Below, piece by piece: positions 34,401 through 46,767 of a DNA stretch of 64,000 nt (position 1 is the first letter of the stretch; the number at the start of each line of letters is the position of its first letter). The stretch spans positions 124,001 to 188,000 of the forward strand of contig JAUTDX010000152.1 in NCBI GenBank assembly GCA_030844895.1. Reading direction: 5' to 3'. Source of the stretch: Ambrosia x helenae (lineage: Eukaryota > Streptophyta > Magnoliopsida > Asterales > Asteraceae). The notes beneath the pieces were generated by a model, which was given only the letters and a program-made list of their open reading frames with translations, did not search any database and was not told the DNA's origin. Both the position numbers and the translations under genes were made by a program.

Positions 34401-35311
34401 GTGGTTGAATGGTTGTTTTTGTGGATGGGCGTTTTCTTTTGGAAATGGTTGGTGTGAGTTTCACAGCACTGGATGTAGTGCCATGATCACCAGGAGCAGT
34501 GGGCTCAACAACAGAGGTTTGGACAACAGTTGTTGTCTTAGTCCTCTTTGTTTGTGTTTTTGAAACCTTTGACACTTTTGATACTTTTTCTTGGGTGTTT
34601 GAACCCAACATTCTTGTGAAAGTTTCATCAGTTAGACTCTTCATTTGCATAGACTCACCCTTTTTGAAAACTTTTTCTGGTAAAACCTTTTGAAGGATTA
34701 CACTTAAGATTCTTGGGTAAATTAGAAAAGCATTATTAGACCCAGACTTTATGGCTTTCACATTTGATACTAAGTCCATAAACAGTCCCTGGGATAGATT
34801 GAAGTCAGAATCTGACAACATAGCATAGCCCAAGTACTGAATCCTCAATGGGATTTCATTAAAGGAAGTGGACTTAGCGGAGACACAGAGAAGGAGGGTA
34901 TGGAAGAAAAATTTCATGACTGGTGGGAAAAACTTTTTGAAAAGTGTTGACCCAGTCATCTGAGCATCATACCCCCTTTCCTGAAACTCTGTGTGAAGCT
35001 CTGTTTTAGGGAAAGAGTCTTTACCTGACAGGTCATTAAGTGAGAAGGTTGTGGATATGAGTTGAGGGGTAATGACGATACTTGTCTCACCAATTTTTGA
35101 GATAATGGAAGTAGGCTTTTTGTCTTGTAGTAGAAACTCAGCATTCAACCAGAATTCTTGGAGAGTATCAAGATAGATAGGGGCGTCAGCGGTTAGGATT
35201 GTCAGGTTTGGATTTTAGGATGATGTTGATGGTGGAATGAAATGGAGTATTTTCATCTGTTTTTACCAGATATGGGAGATAATTGTGGGTGGCTTTAGCT
35301 TGAAGATCCAT
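31440..35311 (-). pseudogene. Sirevirus extra 3' ORF, D
   Basis: The ATG at 35311 (ACAATGGAT) opens the frame about 120 nt below a TATA-like motif. The N-terminal domain has FNLSQGLFMDLV and FLIYPRIL, equivalent to the FN[LV]S...YPR[FI] signature of S1 and B. The middle is Thr/Pro/Lys-rich with a predicted helical stretch (KRSDTLEVKAELLLKQKREQ). The C-terminal part (LKWKVNKDTHELTLL, NDLQTLLNLEL) parallels the C-terminal domain of the others. Frameshifts lie near 35,200, 34,030 and 33,650. In-frame stops occur near 32,772 and 32,412. It is longer than the S1 ORF and decayed. Confidence 0.72.
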
Positions 35312-35430
35312 TGTAATGGATTCCGAAAGTGAGAGTGAGTGGAATTTGATTAAGGGTTTGAGAATGAAGAAGGCGGTTTCAGTATTTTGAATACAATGAG
35401 ACAGTGTAACGACTGTTGTGATAAAACAGG

Positions 35431-35440
35431 GGTTTTTATA
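35431..35440 (-). promoter_or_regulatory. candidate TATA box upstream of the D extra ORF
   Basis: GAGCCTATAAAAACC on the - strand, 120 nt above the ATG at 35311, with a pyrimidine-rich leader between. Immediately upstream is a cluster of CAGCTGTT/AACAGCTG words. Confidence 0.45.
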
Positions 35441-35640
35441 GGCTCTGGTGAAACCGCTGATGTGGCCAAAACTCTGCTTGTAGGAGCAGACGTGGCAAAC
35501 ATCTGATGGTTAAACATCTGGTGGGGAACAGCTGTTTTGGCAAACAGCTGATGCAAACGACTGATGCAAACAGCTGTTTTTTTATCATTGTTATATATAT
35601 ATATATATGTGGATAATAAAACAATTGTTTTATCTGATCA
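35441..35640. repeat. AACAGCTGTT-type motif cluster and (TA)n, D spacer
   Basis: Words of the type AACAGCTG, AACATCTG and CTGATGCAAAC recur about eight times between 35,450 and 35,585, followed by a (TA)n run at about 35,589-35,606. CTGATG, CAGTTG and AGCAGT words of similar type fill the D LTR U3. Confidence 0.5.
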
Positions 35641-35799
35641 GAGGTTTGAAACAGATTTTTCAACCTAACAGTGGATAAAATGGATGAAACAGTGGTTGTT
35701 TTATCTTTAACAGATTTTTCAACCAAAAGCTATTTTTTTAAGGATGAATTTTGATTTTCTGAAACATTTTAATGATTTTATTAAAAACATTTGTGTTGT

Positions 35800-36947
35800 T
35801 TAATCCATGTTTAGCATACCAATTCTAGAAATCAGATTTGTAAAGGTAGATGTGTCTAAAGCCTTTGTCAACACATCTGCTAACTGATCCTCTGTTGGAA
35901 CATGGTGCAGAGAAATCAAACCTTTTTCATAGCTATCTCTGACAAAATGATGTCTGATGTCAATGTGTTTGGTAGTGGAGTGAGAGACTGGATTTTTGAT
36001 GATATTTTCAGCAGCTTGACTTTCCAACATGAGTGGAGTCTGTAATGCAGTTATCCCAAAATCCAGCAATTGATTTTGAAGCCACATGAGTTGGGCTGTA
36101 CAGCTTGCAGCAGCAATGTATTCAGCCTCAGCGGTTGAGGTGGAAACAGCTGCCTGCTTTTTGCTTTGCCAAGAGACTAAGGCATTCCCAAGAAATTGGC
36201 ACCCTCCTGATGTGGACTTTCTTGTGGTGTGACAGCCAGCAAAATCACTATCTGAATAACCTGAAAGCTCAATGTTTCCATTAGCAGGATACCAGATACC
36301 AAGTGTGGGAGCACCTTTTAGGTATCTGAATATCCTTTTCACAGCAATAAGGTTTGACTTTCTAGGTGAAGCCTGGAATCTTGCACAGACACAAGTGGCA
36401 AACATAATGTCTGGCCTAGATGCAATTAAGTACAATAAAGACCCAATCACGCATCAGTAATGTGTTTGGTCAACCAGTTCATCCTTGTCATCAATAGTGA
36501 GTAGCTTGACTGTACTCATGGGTGTACTACATGGCTTATAGTCATTCATCTCAAATCTAGTTACCAAATTCTTTACATATTTATTTTGATGAATGAATGT
36601 GCCATTTTGTAGTTGTTTCACTTGGAGACCAAGGAAACACTGAAGTTCACCCATAGCACTCATTTCAAACTCTGCTGTCATGAGTTCCCTAAACTCTTCA
36701 CACATTTTGTTACATGTGGATCCAAATATGATGTCATCCACATATATTTGAACAATCATTAAATCTTTCCCTCTCCATTTCAGAAATAAGGTTTTATCAA
36801 TTTTACCACTTGTGAAACCAATGGATAAGAGAAAAGTGAAAAGAGTTTCATACCAGGCCCTTGGTGCTTTCTTGAGTCCAAACAAAGCTTTATTAAGCTT
36901 GTAGACATGATCAGGATGGAATGTGTCTTCAAAACCAGGTGGTTGAC
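35800..36947 (-). pseudogene. Ty1/copia RT (C-terminal) and RNase H, D
   Basis: RT from QPPGFEDTFHPDHVYKLNK through catalytic IYVDDIIFGS and the FEMSAMGELQCFLGLQV block, then RNase H (SDSDFAGC, TAEAEYIAAAS, TTKHIDIRHHFVRD) ending MLNMD and a stop. One in-frame TGA lies near 36,452, where relatives have Arg in the HYR block. The frame is cut at 36947, in the codons before QPPGF, by the end of Athila C. Confidence 0.92.
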
Positions 36948-38126
36948 TGATCGGTGTCGAGGTCCCGATCAAAAATAGAGAGATAATGTACCTACTCACC
37001 TAAGACTAGCAAGGGTAAGAAGGGTGTCGAATCCACGAGGAGTTAGTGGATGGTAACAAATTTGTGTTGATGTTGAACTTAAAAGTCATTGTTGAGTTTG
37101 TTTTTAATTAATTCTAAAACTTAATTGAACAAAATTAAATAACAAGTTGTCACGTATATGAAGAAATATAGTCACTTTCGGCTTTTGGGGTCTAATCAAT
37201 CACTTAACTTATAATTTACTAGTATGTCTAACAAATCACATAGACATGATTCGTGCACTTTTAACAAAAATCAAATAGTTCATCATTAATCAATCGCATA
37301 GGTCATGATACAACACAATGGAGTTCCTCCACAATGGAATGACATCTTGGTGATTAATAATAAACTATAACGAAATACGTCGATTCAATCACGTAGGGAC
37401 ATAATACAATCCTATAGAATTTCTCTATAAAAGAATGACCATCTTGGTGAATCAAACATAAAACGTCTTTTAGATTAATATTAAAATAGCAACACAAACA
37501 CAATTGCAAACATTACTCGAGTATAAAAACAATTGTCTAATGTTCAAACACATAACAAAACAAAGTCTTACAAGTGATGAATAAAGACCCCTAACCCGAT
37601 TGTGACTACAAGTGAATTAGCCACTCATGATTGGGTTGATTGAAGCAAAAGCATATATGAACTCCATACCAATTTGTTTACCAATTGATAATGATCACTA
37701 TCCTTGATCTCCAAATTCTTCTTCAAGTCTGCAACCACCCTCTTTTTTTCTCCAAAAATATGAATATCTTCCAAAAAGTCCATGTCCCCTCCAATAAGTA
37801 ACTGCTTTTCATAACTTCTTTTTTTTTTCCTTTGGCCCAAGCTTTACATCAATAGCCCATTTAATCTTTTAATAATTATTTTCATGTAATTAGTACTTAA
37901 GCCCACATATAGTTGTCTTGAGTAGTTCCAGCCCAATTAATTAGTCAGCTTCAAATATGAATTTGAGAGGACGTCCTTGCAATTTTCTTTAGATATCACT
38001 TTAACTCGATGTCGTCTTGAAACCTACAAAACACAAAAGCGATACTAAGTAGTCTATTTTGTAACAAATCGGTGCAATTAAAAGCTAAATAATATGAAAT
38101 AACATGTATACAAATTGCACCGATCA
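36948..38126 (-). repeat. 3' LTR of C (1,179 bp)
   Basis: The termini form a perfect 9-bp inverted pair, TGATCGGTG...CACCGATCA. A PPT abuts its right edge. Small internal ORFs are not supported. Confidence 0.85.
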
Positions 38127-38141
38127 AACCTCCCCAACTTT
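38127..38141 (-). promoter_or_regulatory. polypurine tract of C
   Basis: AAAGTTGGGGAGGTT on the - strand directly precedes the LTR start TGATCGG. Confidence 0.85.
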
Positions 38142-39328
38142 GTTCTTTTTCGTCTCGAAAAAGATTTGTAATGAGATCCAATTGGTATGCCAAACCTTTT
38201 AACACTTCATTTCAGTTAGGAGAGTACTAATACACCGACTATGATTGCCAATATTTTGATCCACTTAAACTTATACCCTTTTAGTCCCAACCAATGCTTC
38301 GTGCTTATTATATTATTTAGCTTTTACCAAAATGGTTTACTCGTCCCCACACCCGGTTTCCACAACTCAATACCTACCCAACATCATGATCTATTGAAGA
38401 TTTATTTCACCACCGATCATGCACCATATTTTAAGCACAATAGTACTTAATTATTCACTTATTTAAGTTGGCTTTGGTCATGAGAGCAACTTTTGATTGT
38501 CGGGAATTTTCTCCCTCTGAATGATTTTGCTTCCCATAACCATTGCACGTGATCTACTATTTTCACCATTACCTATGAGTATAACGTGTCATTGTTTGGT
38601 CGCTAGGTCTATGCTTACGCATAACAGAAGTAACCAAATTTCTCTAGGTCTATGCTCACGCATAACAGAAGAGAAATGCAAAATGAAGAACGTTATAAAC
38701 AATGATAATGTTTTTTTTTTTTTTTTTGAAATATGTCTACTATAGGGATTGTGTGAATTGATTTTCAGGATTTTTATCCTTATTATAGATACACTTTCCC
38801 CAAAGTGAGAACACATTTCCTACATTCAATTTTAATATGTGGAGGTGCGAAACCTATGTAGCATGACCGCTGATAAAGAAATACAATCTCAACCCGTTTT
38901 TGTCGGGACTTGGTTTTTAAACCGTGTACTTCAGGATGGGAAACCAAACACATCATCCATTCATTAATATATTTGCACAAAACATTGGCGGTCTTAATTT
39001 TGGGTTAAGCCTACCAACATATCACTAGCCGAGTGTACTTTTCCCCCTAGAATTCTGTTTCATGCATAAGTATCAACATACCAATTTTCTATCATTCTCA
39101 TGTGCAGACAAATCTTTCTCAGAGGGGTCTTAAATATTTTCATCACAAAGTGCAAAAGAAAAGCTAACCAAACACATGACTAAATTTTAAACTAAACTAA
39201 CTAAAATTGAAAATGCACATACTAAAAACAAACACACACATAAACTGAAATAAACAAAAGAAAGAGAGAGTTGGAACAATAGCACCTGAGTATTAAGTAG
39301 TCATTGTCCCTCCTCGACTCAGCAATCA
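38142..39328 (-). other. 3' non-coding region of C
   Basis: No coding sequence. It contains two copies of TAGGTCTATGCT[CT]ACGCATAACAGAAG (about 38,605-38,670), a poly-T run near 38,711 and a pyrimidine-rich TTTTCCCCCTAG near 39,040 (PPT-like on the - strand). Confidence 0.45.
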
Positions 39329-40807
39329 TCAATGGGGACGCCTAAAAGATGTTTGCCAAACCCATCGTGCATGATTGGAAACATCGTGTGGATTTTGTAG
39401 GTACTGAATTCCACCCCGTAATCCCAGATTTGCAGGACAATGTAATGGTGCTGGGTGTCCAGGATATTGAGGCAAGTTAATCTGATGTTCTGCAGTTGCC
39501 CGACTATAATCAAACGGTACAACCACCGGTTGGTATCCATGCCCTCGTTGAAGGTTGTTGTCATGACGAATTTGTTCGGTGTACTCATGAAATTGTTGCT
39601 GATACAATTCCCTATCATAGATGTGACATCGTTGGACCTGCAACATATTTTCTTCTAACAGCTCAATTCTTTTCATCACTTCTTTGTGATCAGCCCTTTG
39701 TTGGTCCCAAAGTGCCCTCTCAAATTGTGTCCACTTTCCATAACCTTTTGGCTGCCCAGCATACTTTCTATTTGCACTACTCTCTCCCAATTGTGTTCTT
39801 GGCTCTCGCTCCCCCATTTCTTCATCTTCAATTGCTTCATCATTCTTCCTTACTTCATACACCCTTTTCGACATTTGATCGGTAAGAATAAACTTGCTTG
39901 AAGTTTCTTCAAACTTAAAAGTACTAACCAATTTGCTTCTAGAAAACGGAATGATATCCTCAATTTCAGGAGTTGCATTTCTAGGTATCACATTTTTAAG
40001 ATCCAACATGTGAGTGAGGAGGCGACAATGAGGTATAAAGCTCATAGTCTTTCTCTCACGTGATTCCCAGATATTCAACATAATCAGCTGTCTCAATGAG
40101 ATATGCACTTTTCCTGTCACCAGTGCATAAAGAACCTTTATTTCATATTTTCTAATCTCCACATAATCGCCCTTTCTAGGCATAATGTTAGAAAACATGA
40201 CTTTTGAAATCAAATATGGAAGTGGTTTCAGGTCCTTCCTCATTAATGGCTTGTAGTGTGCATAGTCTTCTCCCGGGACATCAAATAACTCTTTAAGCAT
40301 GTTTAACCATTCAGCGTCTTCCTTCTCGCCGATATATAAAATTTCATCATCAGTCAAGCTTTCATATGTGCCCCCTGTTGCTCTAATCCCTGAATCGAAA
40401 GGTGCTATGTTAGACAACATCTCCATTGTTAGCTCAACTACTACGCCATGAACCTTTCCTTTTAAACTTGTAGTAAATGGAGGATTGGATCCGGGAATCC
40501 GTTCCAACGTTGAAATCCACTGCTTAATCTCCTCCAAATATATTTCTTCCTTCTTTTCATAGCAATAGGTGAGACCAGCTTCCCATCCTAAATATTCAAA
40601 CTTCTCAACCAATCCGAAACCTCGGAAGTCTTCAAGAACCACAGGTTTTTCGCAAACCAATGGATTGCCAATTGGATCTATCTTGTCACGGTATAGAATT
40701 GCCTGCCATTTGCGATCCTCAATACATGAAAGTCTTTTGTCTCTACTCCAAACAGGTGGGTCGCCTTTTGGAGCTGCCTCCTTCCGTTTTCGAGATTTTG
40801 GTGGCAT
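39329..40807 (-). CDS. Athila env-position ORF (PF03078-like)
   Basis: The start MPPKSRKRKE at 40807 is preferred to an upstream Met because a TTTTGTAG acceptor-like site lies just before it and the basic N-terminus is typical. The 492-residue frame is open. It contains the conserved Athila ORF region (WQAILYRDKIDPIGNP, VHGVVVELTMEMLSNIAPF, PFSRSKLVSTF), then a charged helical segment (ALWDQQRADHKEVMKRIELL) and a low-complexity tail. In Athila elements this protein sits where an envelope gene would. I see no strong signal peptide, and no membrane helix near the C-terminus is obvious. The function is unknown. Confidence 0.75.
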   Translation of the reverse strand: MPPKSRKRKEAAPKGDPPVWSRDKRLSCIEDRKWQAILYRDKIDPIGNPLVCEKPVVLEDFRGFGLVEKFEYLGWEAGLTYCYEKKEEIYLEEIKQWISTLERIPGSNPPFTTSLKGKVHGVVVELTMEMLSNIAPFDSGIRATGGTYESLTDDEILYIGEKEDAEWLNMLKELFDVPGEDYAHYKPLMRKDLKPLPYLISKVMFSNIMPRKGDYVEIRKYEIKVLYALVTGKVHISLRQLIMLNIWESRERKTMSFIPHCRLLTHMLDLKNVIPRNATPEIEDIIPFSRSKLVSTFKFEETSSKFILTDQMSKRVYEVRKNDEAIEDEEMGEREPRTQLGESSANRKYAGQPKGYGKWTQFERALWDQQRADHKEVMKRIELLEENMLQVQRCHIYDRELYQQQFHEYTEQIRHDNNLQRGHGYQPVVVPFDYSRATAEHQINLPQYPGHPAPLHCPANLGLRGGIQYLQNPHDVSNHARWVWQTSFRRPH

Positions 40808-42158
40808 GATTCTACAAAACGTAATTAACACTCATTAGTAAGTAAATCAAAATTGTTGACCATCCCATACACACATTCCACACTCATACCAAATATCCAA
40901 CTCAATTCAATCAAACTACCCATTTGACAATTTTTAATTTAAAACACATGTCACTCCAAAATTTAAAGGAACAAAGGTTTATGGACTTTTTCTTTTTACA
41001 CATTCTGTCGTTACATAACAACCCTCATTAATTCCAAAAACATATTCAAACATATGTAGTATTTGACTATGTAGGTTAATGATACTACACCAAAAATTCC
41101 AACATCAAAAGTTCCCTTAAGTTCATTGTTAACATAAATTTTTGGTAATTTGGTTGAGACATACACAATTCATACTCACAGTTGAACTCCATTCAACATC
41201 GACCACCATATGCAAAAGAATTGAACTTACAACATACTTAAATCACAAGAGGACATACCTGGATGCTTGAGTGGGTGTGTGAAATGATAAAATTGCGACC
41301 TTGTTTGAAAACCCCAAAACCAAGAATTTAGGGCTTATTTTCTTGAGAGAATGATAAAGATGAAAGAGATGGTAGGTGAAACGTGGGTGTAAAAAGATTA
41401 GGTTTAAAACGTGACCAGTTGTGAAGAGAGAGAGAGAGTGAAACCCGGATTCTTTAGAAACCGTCTCCGGCGTTGGTTGACGTCGAGATGGCGTTGGTGA
41501 ACGGTGAGTAGTTTTGGCGTTTTGGCAGCGTTAAAAATCACCACAGAAACTTTTAGCGTTAAAAAATGGAGCTGGGCGTTCATCAAGGTTACCCAAGCGT
41601 TGGTCAACGTTTGCAAAAATTTGTTTTGAATTTTTACATTGTTGCTGCTCATGAACATACCCCCCTTTATTGTTTCTTTCATTTTTTTTTTAATAAAAAT
41701 GCAAAGCTACGTTGACATGATTTTTTTTCTTTTTTTTTCTTTTTTTTTTCTTTTTAACAAATTAATAATTAATAATCAACTAGAATTAAAACTAATGAAT
41801 CAAAAATTGAACATGAGCAACATGTGACCATCTTTTCAAATTTAAGTTGAAAAATTTATTTTGATAAAAATGACTCCCCTCCCCAACTTTGAACACTGCA
41901 TTGTCCGCAATGCAATAAGTCGAAAATGAGTTAAACGAACCGAAAATGAATTTTTTTTTCGCCCGGTATATGTGACAACAACGACCAACAAGTACTTCCC
42001 CAACTTTATTTCAGTTTATGTATGACCCGAAAAACAAAATAAAATGCCTAAAATAGAAAACAAACAAAAATAAAGAAATAAATAAATAAACAAGAAAGAC
42101 GGGTTGCCTCTCGTTTAGCGGTACATGAGTGTCCGCAACCCGTCCTTACCTCAATCCT
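40808..42158 (-). other. spacer of C between pol and second ORF, with PPT-like repeats
   Basis: No coding sequence. AAAGTTGGGGAGGGGAG occurs on the - strand at about 41,878-41,894 and AAAGTTGGGGAAG at about 41,994-42,006, both close copies of the terminal PPT at 38127. A T-rich run lies at 41,720-41,755. Confidence 0.55.
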
Positions 42159-45100
42159 TCACGTTTGTTGATAAGTAGGTGAGTCTTCCATGAAACTCAC
42201 AACATCGATGTTTGCTCCAACTTGATCAATTGACGTGATGTACGGTTTTAAACGGTGTCCGTTAACCACTTGCTTTTGTCCTCCATTTACGTCATCAATT
42301 TCGACCTCACCCGAATCACCCACACGCGTAATCACAAATGGTCCCGTCCATTTGCTCTTCAATTTTCCTGGAAAAAACTTTAGACGAGAGTTAAAAAGCC
42401 ATACCTTTTGACCGACCTCAAAGGTCTTGATTCGTAACTTCGCGTCGTGAACGGCTTTCATCTTAGCTTTGTAATGTGTGGCACTATCATATGCTTCATC
42501 CCTGATCTCTTCCAACTCATTTAGTTGTAATTTCCGCTCAATGCCTGCCTCATCATAATCACAATTAACAGTTTGCACCGCCCAATATGCACGATGAGCA
42601 AGTTCAATGGGTAAATGACAATTTTTGCCATAAATTAAGCGGTAAGGAGTCATTCCAATCGGGGTCTTGTAAGCGGTTCGATAAGCCCATAAAGCATCAT
42701 CGAGTCGCAAAGACCAATCTTTACGATCCGGCCTCACGGTTTTCTGTAAAATATCTTTAATTTGCCGATTAGAGACTTCGACTTGACCGCTTGTTTGCGG
42801 GTGATAAGGGGTAGCTACACGATGATGAATGCCATAGTGTTGTAAAAGTTTTCCAAATCTGAAATGTTTAAAATGTGATCCACCATCACTAATGATGGCT
42901 CTAGGAAAACCATGCCTTGAGAAAATATTTTTCTTGACAAATTTGCATACAACACTATGGTCATTGGTTTTGGTGGCTTCGGCCTCAACCCATTTGGATA
43001 CATAATCAACCGCCACCAAGATGTATATGTTGCCAAAAGATGTGGGGAATGGGCCCATAAAATCAATTCCCCATACATCAAAGATTTCAATAACAAGTAT
43101 AGGGTTCATGGGCATTTCATCTTTTTTAGAAATCCCCCCAACTTGTTGACAACGGAGACACTGTTTTGCAAAGAGAAAAGCATCACGGAACAAAGTAGGC
43201 CAAAATAAACCACATGATAGGATGCGGTGTCCAGTTTTTCTGCCACTAAAATGTCCTCCGCAAGCATAAGTATGGGCATGAGCTAATGCCTCTTGAATCT
43301 CTTCATCCGGGACACATCTTCTAATGATTTGATCCGGTCCAATTTTGAATAAATCAGGTTCATCCCATATGTATTGCTTGACTTGAAAGAAGAAATGCTT
43401 CCTTTGTTGACGTGTCCAATGAGATGGTATGTGACCTGCAACAAGATAATTGACTATATGAGCAAACCATGGTAAAGTTGACACAACAAACAATTGTTCA
43501 TCCGGAAATGTGTCCGAAATATCTTTGTTAGACTCATCAGCAATAAAAGGAATGCGGGAAAGATGATCGGCCACTAAATTTTCACTTCCTTTTTTATCTC
43601 GCATTTCAAAATCAAATTCTTGTAGTAATAAGATCCAACGAATCAAGCGCGGTTTTGCCTCTTTCTTTTCCATTAAATATCTTACTGCACTATGATCCGT
43701 GTAAATTATTACCTTAGCCCCCCAAATATAACTTCGAAACTTATCCAATGCATATACTACCGCTAATAACTCTTTTTCCGTTGTTGTGTAGTTAAGTTGA
43801 GCATCGGAAAGAGTTTTACTAGCGTAGTAGATTGCAACGGGCTTTTTGTTCACCCGTTGTCCCAACACGGCTCCCATAGCATAGTCACTTGCATCACACA
43901 TGATTTCAAATGGTAAAGACCAATCCGGTGATTGCAATATGGGAGATGATATGAGTTGTTTCTTTAATGCATTGAAAGCTACTAAACAAGCATCATCAAA
44001 GACAAATGGTGCCTCTTTTAAAAGTAAGTTGCATAATGGTTTAGAAATAGCACTAAAGTCTTTGATGAATCGCCTATAAAAGCCTGCATGCCCTAAAAAG
44101 GAACGGACTCCTTTGACATTAGTTGGTGGGGGTAAAGAAGAGATGATTTGGACTTTGGCGGGATCAACTTCCATTCCCCTTTCAGAAATTACATGTCCAA
44201 GAACAACTCCTTCCTGTACCATAAAATGACTTTTTTCCCAACTTAATACCAAATTAGTTTCCGTACATCGTTTGAGAACACACTCAAGTTGGTTTAGACA
44301 AGTTTCAAAGGTAGAACCAAAGATTGAGAAATCATCCATAAAGATTTCAAGAGACTCCCCCACCATGTCAGAAAAAATACTCATCATACATCTTTGAAAA
44401 GTGGCAGGGGCATTACACAAGCCAAATGGCATTCGCCTAAATGCAAATGTACCATATGGGCAAGTGAATGTGGTCTTTTGTTGATCTTCAGGATGAATTG
44501 CAATTTGGTTGTAACCTGAATAACCATCAAGAAAGCAATAAAATTTCTGACCAGATAATTTCTCAACAATTTGATCAATAAAAGGGAGTGGAAAATGATC
44601 CTTTGAAGTTGCAGCGTTGAGCTTGCGGTAATCTATGCACACCCTCCATCCAGTCACGGGGCGAGTAGCAATTTGGCTTCCATCTTCACCTTTTATCACT
44701 TGCATTCCTGATTTCTTAGGCACCGTTTGAGTTGGGCTTACCCAATCACTATCCGATATCGGGTAAATAATTCCTGCATCTAACCATTTGAGCACCTCCT
44801 TTTTTACCACCTCTCTCATGTTTGGGTTCAACCTTCTTTGTGCATCTCTAGAGGGCTTTGATGATGGCTCGGTTATGATCCTATGCATGCAAATTGATGG
44901 ACTTATACCTTTCAAATCTGCAATTGTCCACCCCATGGCAGCCTTATATTTGATTAAAACCTTCAATAACGCCTCTTCATGCTCCTTTGAAAGATTTGAT
45001 GCAATGATTACGGGTAATGTCTCATTCTTGCCTAGAAATGCATACTTGAGATGATTTGGAAGTGTCTTCAATTCTAGTTTGGGTGGGTCTTCTAAGGAAG

Positions 45101-46234
45101 GCTTGAGCTTTGAATCGATGTGCTCGGGTAAGCACTCGATTTTGTGTGTCCATGGTGGCCTTCCTCCATCCATTGTAACTGCAAAAACTTCTTTCCAAAT
45201 GCTTGAATCGACTGTTCCCACTGCATTGCACCTGTCATTCACCAAAAAATGCTCTAGGGTGTCGTCCGCAATCACACTTGAAGTGTAAGATTGGACATAC
45301 CCGTCAACAACATCCGCCATAAAACATTCATTATCAAACGAAAGACTTTCTGAATTTTTAAACATATTTAACTTTGCCTTACGATCTCCAAATGTCATTT
45401 CTAGCGACCCATCTCCACACCCAATTTGGGCATTGATTGTTGCTAAGAAAGGTCGACCAAGAATCACACTTGCTTGTCTTTCTTTGTTTACTACCGCCGA
45501 ATCTAATACTAAGAAGTCAACGGGGTAATAAAAATCTTCCACCTTAACTATTACATCGGTTAACACACCCCTAGGAACTTTTGGAGACAGATCGGCCAAC
45601 ACCAAGGTGGTGTCGGATTTTTGCAAAGGACCAAAATCATGTTGGTCGTATAAGTTACCCGGGAGAATGTTAACACTTGCTCCAAGATCAAGGAGTGCCC
45701 TTTTTATTTTTAAATCACCGATTTGAATTGAAATTAAAGGTGCCCCCGGATCTTTAAGTTTTGGTGGGAGAGAACATGATAACACAGAATTCACATTTGA
45801 TGTTAAGTTAAGATTTTTAGGCATTTTATAGCTCTTTTTCTGATTACACAAATCCTTGAGGTACTTTGCATAAACCGGTATTTGTCTAATGGCATCAATT
45901 AATGGAATGTTGATTTTAACTTGCTTAAAAGTTTCCCACATGTCTTCGGCTTGTGGGCCATTTTTGCCATATCTTTTGTGCTCGGTTTTCACTAAAGCTG
46001 ATGGATAAGGAATGGTATTATTCTCCATATCCTTATCATCGGCTTTAGCATTGTCCGGTTTTTGCAAAGGTTTTGAAAGCTTTGATTTTTCACTTACATC
46101 AATTTTAGGACTTTTGTGTGAAATGATTTCTGGTTCATGTTCATCTTCGGAGTGGCAATCCTCCACTACACCATCGGGTGGAGTTGATGAATGATTGATT
46201 GTGGAACCATAAGCCTTACCATTACGTAATATAC
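42159..46234 (-). CDS. Athila-type gag end and pol polyprotein (protease, RT, RNase H, integrase), C
   Basis: The frame is open from the B junction at 46234 (ILRNGKAYGS, the usual end of Athila gag) to a stop at 42159. Domains in order: retropepsin (ALLDLGASVNILP, VILGRPFLAT); RT (WRVCIDYRKLNAATSKDHFP, FGLCNAPATFQRCM, catalytic IFMDDFSIFG); RNase H (VIYTDHSAVRYLM, LLAVVYALDKF); zinc-binding integrase N-terminus (CLRCQQVG); catalytic core (DFMGPFPTS, IISDGGSHF, HPQTSGQVEVSNRQIK); and a GPF-type C-terminus (KWTGPFVITRV). No internal stop. The 5' gag is displaced by element B, so the copy is interrupted although the visible pol is intact. Confidence 0.93.
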
Positions 46235-46752
46235 TGTGAGCGTTGGATTTTAGCTAAAACAGGATTATATGATCATACAAGTCACAAATCTAGGTGCGGA
46301 AACCCTAGATCTGAACAAATTGATAAAACACAAATCACGACACAATCAAGATCATTTTCAATATCATTTTCATAGATTAATTCATTCAATAAGCATTTAC
46401 AAACTGTTTATGTTAATCTAGAATCACACAGATAATCTCTCAAAAACACTCCTAAACCTGATCTGAACCTGGACACAAAATGACAACTCTCTTACATAAT
46501 CAAAAACTCAAAATCTATATATAGGCACTGCACATTCGCCCCTTTCTTCTGGTCGAATGTGAGTATATTCCACATTCGCCCACATTGAGTGGTCAAATGT
46601 GTCTTCTTGTCTTGTCCATTCTACCTTCGTCCACATCAGAACTACCTTCGCCCCATTCTTGTTACCTTCGCCCAGATTAGTTCACCTTCGGCCAAAACAC
46701 TAACATATGTTAATCAAGTATATCCAATCCTTAGTCGCAAAATGCATCAACA
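46235..46752 (-). repeat. 3' LTR of B (518 bp)
   Basis: TGTGAGCGTTGG...AATGCATCAACA on the + strand, closely similar to 10597-11116. A TATATATAG box lies near 46,515, flanked by CATTCGCCC and GGTCGAATGTG words between 46,533 and 46,690. Confidence 0.9.
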
Positions 46753-46767
46753 AACTCCCCCTCGACT
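46753..46767 (-). promoter_or_regulatory. polypurine tract of B
   Basis: AGTCGAGGGGGAGTT on the - strand, touching both the stop of the extra ORF and the LTR. Confidence 0.85.

Larger units (their letters stand above)
30689..36947 (-). mobile_element. Sirevirus-type Ty1/copia element D (3' part; 5' part beyond nested insertions)
   Basis: Read on the - strand: end of RT and RNase H (36947-35800), spacer, decayed extra ORF (35311-31440), PPT, 3' LTR (31403-30689). The left target copy is probably TGGGA (30684-30688). The RT stops abruptly at 36947 where Athila element C begins; the rest of D would lie beyond position 64,000. Confidence 0.85.
36948..46234 (-). mobile_element. Athila-type Ty3/gypsy element C (3' part)
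   Basis: Order on the - strand: end of gag plus pol (46234-42159), spacer, Athila env-position ORF (40807-39329), 3' non-coding region, PPT, 3' LTR (38126-36948). The left target copy is probably TTGAC (36943-36947) inside D's RT. The gag side is interrupted at 46235 by element B. Pol and the second ORF are open, suggesting a fairly young copy. Confidence 0.88.

Noticed and set aside
37625..37840. 71-codon ORF in the Athila LTR
   Set aside because: Lies wholly within the LTR, with no similarity recognised.
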